NCBI RefSeq assembly: GCF_002896875.1
Contig: NZ_CP023278.1
Span: forward strand, 1,054,001-1,118,000
Origin: Nostoc sp. CENA543
GTDB lineage: Bacteria; Cyanobacteriota; Cyanobacteriia; Cyanobacteriales; Nostocaceae
Direction: 5' to 3'
Length of the DNA: 64,000 nucleotides
The translations under genes were made by a program, and so were the position numbers. The notes under the pieces are model-generated. The model was not told the DNA's origin. It did not search any database and worked only from the letters and a program-made list of their open reading frames with translations. Of the stretch, positions 28,753 to 36,256 are shown in pieces. Numbering within the stretch: position 1 is the first letter of the stretch; the number at the start of each line of letters is the position of its first letter.

Positions 28753-31700
28753 ATGTCTTACGAACCCCTGCACCACAAGTATCGCCCAAAGAGTTTTGCT
28801 GAACTGGTGGGGCAAGAGGCGATCGCTACCACTCTGATTAATGCTATCTGTTCAGCGAAAATTGCACCGGCTTATTTGTTCACTGGCCCTAGAGGGACAG
28901 GTAAAACTTCTAGTGCGAGGATTCTGGCTAAGTCGCTCAATTGTCTCCAAAGCCCTCAACCTACGGCTGAACCCTGCGGAATTTGTGATGTTTGTCAAGG
29001 GATCACCAAAGGTTACTCCCTAGATGTAATTGAAATTGATGCGGCTAGTAATACTGGTGTTGATAATATCCGCGAATTGATTGAAAAAGCCCAATTCGCT
29101 CCGGTGCAGTGCCGCTATAAAGTTTATGTGATTGACGAGTGTTTAACAGGAGATTCACTGGTTTTAACTACTGAAGGTCTGGTGAGAATTGATGATCCCA
29201 ACATCAAGGGCAAACAAGTCCTCAGTTACAATGACTCATTACAAAAGTGGCAATTCAAAAAAGTCCTCCGGTGGTTAGACCAAGGTGAACGCGAAATATT
29301 ACGTATCAAGACCACTCGCCAAGAAATTAGATGTACGGGAAATCATTTAATTAGGACAGATCAGGGATGGATACCAGCAAGAAACGTCAAAGAAGGAGCG
29401 AAGATACTATCCCCTGTGAATGTGGCTGCGGCAACCTCATTTACAAATTTGGCACAGATGGACGTGTCCGCCGATTTGTTTCAGGACACCAGTTCAAAGG
29501 CAATACCTACGGGAAAAAATCGTACAACCTGGAATATATTTTGCAACAGGCGGAGTTACTCCGTCCCTTGTGTGCCTGTGGCTGTGGAGAAAAGCTCGAT
29601 TTACCAGGCTTTCTACAAACAAAAGGCAAAGGAATTAAAAGTATACAGTCTCACTGGGAAAGACACCCATTCAAAAAAGGACACGGAATTTGGATTAAGC
29701 GCACAGAAAACTTTATTACCACAGCTGAAGTTATACAGCCAGAGATACTCGGACTTATTTACGGAACACTACTTGGGGATTGTTCCATCATCTATCCCAA
29801 TAAACACAGCAGATTCCCCAGATTGGCTTGGACACACGCCGAAAATCAGCTTGAGTGGTCTGATTACAAAGTATCTCGGCTACAAGTATTACGACCAACA
29901 CGACGCTTCACCACTAATCAGGGATACGGTAAAAGTTCCATCACTAGCAACACCTGTTGTCATCCCCAACTTAAAGATGTCTTTGACATCGTTAGAGCCA
30001 ATGGGGATAAGAAAACCGTCTCTTGGTCTTGGCTTAATCGAATTTCACCAGAAGGACTTGCTTGGTGGTACATGGATGATGGCTCACTCAGCCTTTCTCC
30101 AGCAGGGAGTCCAAGAATTCAATTGCATACAGAAGGATTTTCTGCCACAGAAAATCAAATCATTGCCAATTGGCTCACAACAATCGGATACCCAGCAGAA
30201 ACAAAGTCATACACCAGAAGTAGAACAGGAAAGCACTACCATTACATATCTATGGGCGCAAACACCAGTAGAAAATGGCTGGCAGACCTTAAACAGTATG
30301 CAATACCCTCAATGGATTACAAGTTTGGAACAGGTCGAATCTGTTCACCTCGCTGGAATTGAGCGAGTATATGACATTGAAGTTGAGGATAATCATAATT
30401 TTGTAGCCAATGGGCTTTTAGTTCATAATTGTCATATGCTCAGTAGTGCAGCGTTCAATGCGCTACTAAAGACATTAGAAGAACCACCTAAGCACGTAGT
30501 GTTCGTACTGGCGACAACCGATCCACAGAGGGTATTACCCACCATTATTTCTCGCTGTCAAAGGTTCGATTTTAGACGTATTGAGTTAGGGGCGATGGTC
30601 AAGCATTTAAGTGCGATCGCCGCTAAGGAAAATATTAATATTTCACCCGAAGCTGTGACTTTAGTAGCTCAACTTTCCCAAGGGGGATTGCGAGATGCGG
30701 AAAGTCTGCTTGACCAGTTGGCTTTATTACCAGGGGAAGTCATACCCGAAAGAGTTTGGGATTTGGTGGGTTCAGTCAGCGAACGGGATTTGTTGGGATT
30801 ATTAACTGCGATCGCCCAAGATAACGCCGAAGTAGTATTAGAACAAACTCGCCAAATTTTAGATCGGGGTCGAGAACCACTGACGATTTTGCAAAATCTT
30901 GCAGGTTTCTACCGTGATTTACTGATAGCAAAAACCGCACCCAACCGCCAAGATTTAGTAGCCTGCACCCAGCAAACGTGGAAAGCACTAGTTGATTGCG
31001 CCCAATCTTTACCCGTCAGTAATATTTTGCTTGGTCAAAAGCACTTACAAACCGCCGAAGCGCAAATTAAAAACACCACCCAGCCCAGGCTATGGTTAGA
31101 GGTGACATTACTAGGACTCTTACCGAGTGCTAATATACCATCGGTTCATACAGGCGTATTACCTGTTATTTCCCCCAGCGACCAGCGTTTATCCACTCCG
31201 CCACAAATACCAACTCCCAGAGTCACCCCAACGCCACCACCACCTCCACCAGTTACGCCTTCCCATCCACCCATCCCAGAGGAAAAAGTAGCCCCTGTTG
31301 CTTCATCACCCTTACCTTCCCCGACTCCAGAAACACAGCCTGTAACACCCAATTCCTCACCGCCACCTACACCAGAACCTGTTGCTACAACACAGTTAGA
31401 TTTAGGGCAAATTTGGCAACAGGTATTGAATAATATTCAGCAAATACCCAGACGGGCTTTATTGGGTCAAATGTGCCATTTGATTGAGTTTGAGGGTAAT
31501 ATCGCTCGTGTTGGTGTCAAACCTGTGTGGTTTGATAAAGTAAAATCTGATATACCGATGATTACGGCAGCTTTTCAACAGACCGTGAATCGGGAAGTGC
31601 AAGTCACTCTAGAAAAAGCCAATATATCAACTCCCTCCACAGTCAAGAAAACACCGCCAGTTAACGGTAATGGTACGGCTAATAGTTCACCCACTGTCAA

Positions 31701-31992
31701 GCAGTCCCCTGCACCCAGTTACAATAACCACCAACCAGCTACACCACAGCCACCCCCAGTCACACCCACACCAGCCAAACCCGAACCCCCAGCCAGTAAA
31801 GCCAAAACACCAGACCCCCCAACCAGTGAACCACCGATAGCTAATTGGGAAACCGATGAAGTAGCGATCGCTGCCCAACGTTTGGCACAATTTTTTGATG
31901 GGAAAGTGATCCGATTTACGGATGATGGAGAGGAATTATCAGAAATCACTACATCTGATTGGGTTGATGAAGTGGTAGATGATGATTTTTAG
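28753..31992 (+). CDS. dnaX: DNA polymerase III subunits gamma/tau (DnaX) precursor containing an intein
   Basis: DnaX is the clamp-loader ATPase of the replicase. Start chosen at ATG 28753 (MSYEPLHHKYRPKSF, the conserved DnaX start), not the in-frame ATG at 28660. Walker A is GPRGTGKT (45-52); the zinc Cys are C64, C75, C78 and C81; Walker B is VIDE, interrupted after Glu129 by the intein (residues 130-559). The sequence resumes CHMLSSAAFNALLKTLEEPP, then sensor 1 (FVLATTD), the clamp-loader lid, a long Pro-rich linker and a C-terminal tau-like domain (IWQQVLNNIQQIP...). Precursor 1079 residues; spliced DnaX about 649. Because the intein splits the ATPase site, DnaX needs splicing to work. 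Confidence 0.96.
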   Translation: MSYEPLHHKYRPKSFAELVGQEAIATTLINAICSAKIAPAYLFTGPRGTGKTSSARILAKSLNCLQSPQPTAEPCGICDVCQGITKGYSLDVIEIDAASNTGVDNIRELIEKAQFAPVQCRYKVYVIDECLTGDSLVLTTEGLVRIDDPNIKGKQVLSYNDSLQKWQFKKVLRWLDQGEREILRIKTTRQEIRCTGNHLIRTDQGWIPARNVKEGAKILSPVNVAAATSFTNLAQMDVSADLFQDTSSKAIPTGKNRTTWNIFCNRRSYSVPCVPVAVEKSSIYQAFYKQKAKELKVYSLTGKDTHSKKDTEFGLSAQKTLLPQLKLYSQRYSDLFTEHYLGIVPSSIPINTADSPDWLGHTPKISLSGLITKYLGYKYYDQHDASPLIRDTVKVPSLATPVVIPNLKMSLTSLEPMGIRKPSLGLGLIEFHQKDLLGGTWMMAHSAFLQQGVQEFNCIQKDFLPQKIKSLPIGSQQSDTQQKQSHTPEVEQESTTITYLWAQTPVENGWQTLNSMQYPQWITSLEQVESVHLAGIERVYDIEVEDNHNFVANGLLVHNCHMLSSAAFNALLKTLEEPPKHVVFVLATTDPQRVLPTIISRCQRFDFRRIELGAMVKHLSAIAAKENINISPEAVTLVAQLSQGGLRDAESLLDQLALLPGEVIPERVWDLVGSVSERDLLGLLTAIAQDNAEVVLEQTRQILDRGREPLTILQNLAGFYRDLLIAKTAPNRQDLVACTQQTWKALVDCAQSLPVSNILLGQKHLQTAEAQIKNTTQPRLWLEVTLLGLLPSANIPSVHTGVLPVISPSDQRLSTPPQIPTPRVTPTPPPPPPVTPSHPPIPEEKVAPVASSPLPSPTPETQPVTPNSSPPPTPEPVATTQLDLGQIWQQVLNNIQQIPRRALLGQMCHLIEFEGNIARVGVKPVWFDKVKSDIPMITAAFQQTVNREVQVTLEKANISTPSTVKKTPPVNGNGTANSSPTVKQSPAPSYNNHQPATPQPPPVTPTPAKPEPPASKAKTPDPPTSEPPIANWETDEVAIAAQRLAQFFDGKVIRFTDDGEELSEITTSDWVDEVVDDDF
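29140..30429 (+). other. DnaX intein (430 residues, in frame with DnaX)
   Basis: The intein starts with Cys1 (CLTGDSLVLTTEG, block A) right after VIDE. Block B has T66 and H69 (TGNHL). It ends with block F (VYDIEVEDNHNFVANG) and block G (LLVHN), followed by Cys+1 of the C-extein (CHM). All residues for standard Cys/Asn protein splicing are present. Intein residues ~1-90 and ~400-430 form the splicing domain. Residues ~90-400 in this frame look like no known domain, because the DNA there encodes a homing endonuclease in another frame. The in-frame central translation has no stop codon. Confidence 0.95.
29367..30362 (+). CDS. LAGLIDADG homing endonuclease encoded out of frame inside the dnaX intein
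   Basis: 331 residues, in a different frame from dnaX and wholly inside the intein. Two zinc-finger-like CxCGCG segments come first: CECGCG at 17-22 and CACGCG at 69-74. Each is followed by a conserved GH further on (SGH, KGH). Then two LAGLIDADG helices: EILGLIYGTLLGD (126-138) and EGLAWWYMDDGSL (229-241), with acidic ends D138 and D237/D238. WYMDDGS is typical of the LAGLIDADG_2 type known from group I introns. The frame is closed upstream by TAG at 29352-29354. AGGA (29353-29356) lies 10 nt before the ATG, so internal translation start is plausible. Such enzymes cut intein-less alleles to spread the element. Confidence 0.9.
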   Translation: MDTSKKRQRRSEDTIPCECGCGNLIYKFGTDGRVRRFVSGHQFKGNTYGKKSYNLEYILQQAELLRPLCACGCGEKLDLPGFLQTKGKGIKSIQSHWERHPFKKGHGIWIKRTENFITTAEVIQPEILGLIYGTLLGDCSIIYPNKHSRFPRLAWTHAENQLEWSDYKVSRLQVLRPTRRFTTNQGYGKSSITSNTCCHPQLKDVFDIVRANGDKKTVSWSWLNRISPEGLAWWYMDDGSLSLSPAGSPRIQLHTEGFSATENQIIANWLTTIGYPAETKSYTRSRTGKHYHYISMGANTSRKWLADLKQYAIPSMDYKFGTGRICSPRWN

Positions 31993-32104
31993 AAATTCTT
32001 TTCAGGTAGGGAATAGGGAATAGTGAGGGAAAGCAAATTAGAAACGCGCTGTCTTTCTGTTCCCTCCCACTTTGAAATCCAACTTAATAACAAGCATTTT
32101 AAAA

Positions 32105-32234
32105 GCAATACAGTTCAGTTAAGAAAATAGTTTGTAGTAAGGACTTCAGTCCTTATCTAAGGACTAAAGTCCTTACTACTAACTTTTCCTTACTTCACAA
32201 AACCCAGATTTTAGCCTTAACTGAACCGTATTGC
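32105..32234. mobile_element. MITE-like element with 19-bp terminal inverted repeats
   Basis: GCAATACAGTTCAGTTAAG at 32105-32123 matches the complement of 32216-32234 with one mismatch. Inside is a long palindrome (GTAGTAAGGACTT... mirrored, about 32134-32179). No coding capacity. It ends 1 bp before the stop codon of the minus-strand response regulator, so it forms that gene's 3' flank and could serve as its terminator. Confidence 0.7.
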
Positions 32235-32235
32235 G

Positions 32236-32613
32236 TTATAAACCCAAAACCTGCATTGATTTTTCTAGCACTTCTTTAGGGCGAAATGGCTTAGTGAGAT
32301 ATAAATCAGCACCCACATCCATACCTTTTTGCTTATCAAATTCTTGTCCCTTAGCTGTTAACATTACAATGTAAACATCAGTCATTTGTAAGTCTTGTTT
32401 AACAATTTGACAAACTTCCAAACCACTCATTTTGGGCATCATTACATCTAGAAAAACTAAATTTGGCTTTTCAGCTTTAATAGTTGCTAGTGCATCCTCT
32501 CCATTTCTTGCCGTGAGTAATTCCACTCCCTCATCTTCTAATGATTCTAAAGCTTGTTCCATTAAAATTACAATGTTCGGTTCATCGTCAACAATAAGAA
32601 TTTTTTGGGTCAT
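32236..32613 (-). CDS. Single-domain response regulator (CheY-like)
   Basis: 125 residues: acidic pair VDDEPN, phospho-acceptor Asp in LVFLDVMMPKMSG, Thr in VMLTAKG and Lys in LTKPFRP. There is no output domain. It lies 81 bp downstream of a multi-PAS hybrid kinase on the same strand and may be that kinase's phospho-acceptor. The promoter-side gap contains only an STRR array. Confidence 0.93.
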   Translation of the reverse strand: MTQKILIVDDEPNIVILMEQALESLEDEGVELLTARNGEDALATIKAEKPNLVFLDVMMPKMSGLEVCQIVKQDLQMTDVYIVMLTAKGQEFDKQKGMDVGADLYLTKPFRPKEVLEKSMQVLGL

Positions 32614-32644
32614 ATTATTTGGTGTTTTAAAAAGAGAATATTTA

Positions 32645-32704
32645 ACTAATGGCTAATGGCTAATGACTAATGACTAATGACTATTGACCATTGACTATTG
32701 ACTA
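32645..32704. repeat. STRR array overlapping the end of the hybrid kinase gene
   Basis: Heptamers of the TAATGGC / TAATGAC / TATTGAC kind run without gaps. The first units on the minus strand encode the last codons (DSQ) and TAG stop of the kinase gene at 32695. Confidence 0.85.
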
Positions 32705-35700
32705 TCCGATAACAAAATAAAACATACATTCTCTAACTCTTTTTCAAACCTGAGAGTTTTCACTAATTCAGCCTCTTCAGACAAGATAGAATCTATGATA
32801 ATCATGTCAGGTTTAACTGAGAGAGCCTTGTGAATACAATCTTGAGAATCTGCTGCTTCAATTACGTTATATCCTTGAGTTTGTAAAACATCAGACATTG
32901 TTTTTAAGGTGGATGCGTTTTGATCAACAACTAATACTTTCTTACTGGAAGTTCCTTGAGAAAGTAGTAATCCAATTTCACGCAACAGTTTTTCGGAGTC
33001 GATAGGCTTAGTTAAATAGCGGTCAATGCCAATATGAAAACCCCTTTCCTTATTTTCAACTATTGAGAGAATAATGATAGGAATATCTGCTGTCTGAGGA
33101 TCATTTTTGAGGACAGCTGCCACATCAAAACCATTGATTTGCGGCATCATCACATCTAGAACAATCAAATCGGGACGAGCTATTTTAATCTGTTGAATTG
33201 CATCCATGCCGTCTTTTGCTTCTCGGACATTGTAGCCTTCATTTTCTAATTGTTGGCGCAGGAGTTCTCGAATATTAGTATCATCATCAACCACCAAAAT
33301 AGTTTTGCGCTGGTGGTTACGTGCCGCATTGGTGGTAATAACGTGTTCTTTGAGTTGCTTAACTAGTGCATCTAGATTCAGCTTGGCAGTGATTTTATTG
33401 TCACTTTTATAAGTGGGAATAACGAATGAAAATGTACTACCTTGACCAAATTCACTTTCTACCCAGATCTTACCCCCGTGATGGTCGATAATTTGTTTGC
33501 AAATGGGCAGTCCTAACCCTGTACCTTTGGGTTTGTCTGTGAGTGTATCACCTACTTGGCGGAATTTCTCAAATACTTTCGGCTGGTCTTCGGGTGCAAT
33601 ACCAATACCTGTATCAATGACACTAATACACACACCATCATTTGCCTGTTGTACACGACAGGTAACGTTACCAGATTGCGTAAATTTCACAGCATTAGAA
33701 ATTAAGTTTATTAAAACTTGCAATAGACGATGGCGATCGCCCACAATTTGAGGTAAACCAGGTGCAATCTCAGTGATTAAATTTAAGCCATTGGTTTCAA
33801 ATAATGCGGCTGTGGAAGTGGTAGCCCAAGTTACTAACTCATCGGGATCAAGGGGCTGCATTTGCCATTCCACTTTACCTGCTTCCATCTTGGCAATATC
33901 TAAGACATCGTTAATTAAAGATGTCAGTCGTTCGGCTTCCGCTACGATAATGTTAAGATTATCACCTACTCGCTTGATGGTTTTTTGTAGCTTACGGTCT
34001 TCGGTCGTTAGAAGTGGGAAGACATCCGTTTCCAGCTTTTCTTTAATGATGGAAGCAAACCCCAGCACAGAAGTTAAAGGTGTTCGCAGTTCATGAGACA
34101 CCGTAGAGATGAAATCGGTCTTCATTTTGTCGATTTCCTTTTCTGCTGTGACATCCCGAATCAACACAGCCGAACCGAAACAAATTGCAGGTTCATAAGC
34201 TGTAGTTTGTTTAAAGATAGCAGTGGCTACGGCCTGACCAATGTGTTCTTTCGCTAAGGTAATTTCGGCTGCAAATATTTCCTGGGGATGGGACAGAGTT
34301 TTTTCAATCACATCTGCTAAACCGGCGATCGGCAGTTCCTGATAATATTGACCGACTGGAGTAGTCAGCAATTCGTGCATGGCGATAAAAGCCGGATTGC
34401 AGTGGGTGATGTGTCCGGCGGTGTCTACTACCAACAGACCATCCACTAAATTATTTAAAATGGCGTTTAACCCTTGGGCTTGTGCCAGGGTGTCTTGCAA
34501 TGCGGCTGTACGCTCAATCACTCTGGCTTCCAGTTCTTGATTGAGTTGTCTGAGGGCAATTTCTGCTTGTTTTTGCGCCGTAATATCAGTATTGATTTCC
34601 AGGATAGCGCAGGGTTTACCAGAGATGTCTCGTTGCAGTGTCCAGCGACTTTGAACTATCAGCAATCTGCCTTCACCGGTCAGGTGTTGTACTTCTCCTT
34701 CCCAATTACCTTTCTCTAGTAAGTCTGCAATCACTTCTGCTTTGGGTTTAGGAAAGGTTTTGGTGAGAAAAGTTTGAATACACTGGTCTTTGACTTGTTC
34801 GCGCTTCAAATGGTAGAGATTTTCTGCACCTTGATTCCAGTAAGAGATTCTATCAGTCATATCGCGCATGATAATCGCATCACTGGAATGATTGAGCATA
34901 TCCAATAAATGTTGATTTTCAGCTTCTGCTAGTTTGCGGTCGTGAATGTCTATACAAGTGCCAATCCATTCCCGCACGTTATCATCTGCATCTTTAACAG
35001 GTGCGCCGCAAACCGAGAAGTAGCGATAGTTACCGTCCTTACCACGTAGGCGATATTCGGTTTGATAGAGACATCGACTGGCTACGGCTGTATTCCAAAT
35101 TTGAGCCGAGCGATCGCGGTCATCAGGGTGGACTGCTTCCAGCCATCCCCAACCCTCTACTTCCGATTCTGTTTGACCTGTATAAGCCATCCAAGTCGGC
35201 ATTTCCCGGCTGATGGCCATACCTTCTGGAGTTGCACCCCAAACAATCTGAGAAGAGGCTGTAACTAAAGTGCGATATCGTTCTTTTAAACGTTGATTTT
35301 CGGCTTCTGCTAGTTTGCGGTCATGAATATCTGTGCAAGTACCAATCCACTCACGCACACTACCATCATCTTCAACCACAGGTGCGCCCCAAACCCAAAA
35401 GTAGCGATAGTTGCCGTCTTTACCCCGAATGCGGTACTCAATTTGATATTGGCTGAGGTTAGCTACGGCATGACCCCAAGCTTCTCCTGTATAACCGCGA
35501 TCGTCAGGATGCACAGCCTCAATCCACCCGCCGTTTTCGGCTTCAGCTAGGCTTTGACCTGTGTAAGCAATCCAGTCTGCCAGTTCAAAGCAAATTCCTT
35601 CTGGGGAACTGACCCAAATAATTTGCGTGTTAGTTTTGATTAAAGAACGGTAGCGAGCTTCGTTCTGTTTTAAAATTTTTTCCGCTTGTTGATGTTCTTG

Positions 35701-36069
35701 TTGCGCTTTTCGCAAGTCACTAATATTTTCCACACTCGACCAAATCAGCCATTCCCCAGCTTTTTCAACCATCTGTGCTGAGACTCGAACGGGAACTAGA
35801 TGTCCATCTTTGTGAATGAATTCCTTTTCATAAGAATTCAGGCGATCGCTTGGTTTTATACTCTTGAGCAGAGCCTGTTCAGTCACTAAAGATGTCTCCC
35901 CTGTAATTTCCCAGTAGTTGAGGTGAAGAGTTTCTGTGACAGTACGCCCCAAAATTTCGGCAAAAGTGGGGTTAATGTCGATCAGCCTGCCATCTGGGTG
36001 ATACAGCACCAGCCCGACAGGACAATGTTCTAAAAGGTAACGACTAAATTCTTCAATTTGGGTAGGCAT
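32695..36069 (-). CDS. Multi-PAS hybrid histidine kinase with two receivers
   Basis: 1124 residues, no membrane segment. Five PAS domains in a row occupy roughly residues 5-640; PAS2 and PAS3 are near duplicates, each ending in REWIGTC(T/I)DIHDRKLAE. Then HisKA (ISTVSHELRTPLTS), HATPase_c (NLISNAVKF, GTGLGLPI), REC1 (LIVLDVMMP, with Lys in YLTKPID) and REC2 (DMIIIDSILS). REC2 stops at ILLSDSQ, before the usual β5/Lys and last helix, and its stop codon is in an STRR array, so it is truncated. It is a cytoplasmic sensor of probably small ligands or redox. Downstream lies a CheY-like regulator, upstream a GAF kinase. Confidence 0.93.
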   Translation of the reverse strand: MPTQIEEFSRYLLEHCPVGLVLYHPDGRLIDINPTFAEILGRTVTETLHLNYWEITGETSLVTEQALLKSIKPSDRLNSYEKEFIHKDGHLVPVRVSAQMVEKAGEWLIWSSVENISDLRKAQQEHQQAEKILKQNEARYRSLIKTNTQIIWVSSPEGICFELADWIAYTGQSLAEAENGGWIEAVHPDDRGYTGEAWGHAVANLSQYQIEYRIRGKDGNYRYFWVWGAPVVEDDGSVREWIGTCTDIHDRKLAEAENQRLKERYRTLVTASSQIVWGATPEGMAISREMPTWMAYTGQTESEVEGWGWLEAVHPDDRDRSAQIWNTAVASRCLYQTEYRLRGKDGNYRYFSVCGAPVKDADDNVREWIGTCIDIHDRKLAEAENQHLLDMLNHSSDAIIMRDMTDRISYWNQGAENLYHLKREQVKDQCIQTFLTKTFPKPKAEVIADLLEKGNWEGEVQHLTGEGRLLIVQSRWTLQRDISGKPCAILEINTDITAQKQAEIALRQLNQELEARVIERTAALQDTLAQAQGLNAILNNLVDGLLVVDTAGHITHCNPAFIAMHELLTTPVGQYYQELPIAGLADVIEKTLSHPQEIFAAEITLAKEHIGQAVATAIFKQTTAYEPAICFGSAVLIRDVTAEKEIDKMKTDFISTVSHELRTPLTSVLGFASIIKEKLETDVFPLLTTEDRKLQKTIKRVGDNLNIIVAEAERLTSLINDVLDIAKMEAGKVEWQMQPLDPDELVTWATTSTAALFETNGLNLITEIAPGLPQIVGDRHRLLQVLINLISNAVKFTQSGNVTCRVQQANDGVCISVIDTGIGIAPEDQPKVFEKFRQVGDTLTDKPKGTGLGLPICKQIIDHHGGKIWVESEFGQGSTFSFVIPTYKSDNKITAKLNLDALVKQLKEHVITTNAARNHQRKTILVVDDDTNIRELLRQQLENEGYNVREAKDGMDAIQQIKIARPDLIVLDVMMPQINGFDVAAVLKNDPQTADIPIIILSIVENKERGFHIGIDRYLTKPIDSEKLLREIGLLLSQGTSSKKVLVVDQNASTLKTMSDVLQTQGYNVIEAADSQDCIHKALSVKPDMIIIDSILSEEAELVKTLRFEKELENVCFILLSDSQ

Positions 36070-36109
36070 ATTTCAGATTTTTTGAGGTGGCTGTGGCGGG
36101 CATTGAGCT

Positions 36110-36232
36110 AATCAATTCAAAATTCAAAATTCAAAATTCAAGAATTTTGAGTATTGGGCATGGGGGAGAAAAATTTTCTCATTTCTACCTTGTCTACCTT
36201 GTCTACTTTGTCTACTTTGTCTCCCCGATCTC
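36110..36232. repeat. Short tandem repeats between two kinase genes
   Basis: AATTCAAA heptamer/octamer units (about 36115-36142) and CTTGTCTAC/TTTGTCTAC nonamers (36185-36222). No gene. Confidence 0.8.
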
Positions 36233-36256
36233 CCCACACCCCTTGAAAAAGCTGTG

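Noticed and set aside
29140-30429. Frameshift sequencing error joining the endonuclease to the intein frame
   Set aside because: Splicing blocks on both sides are in one frame and the endonuclease motifs in another, so two compensating errors at both ends would be needed. The endonuclease frame also has its own upstream stop, start and stop codons.
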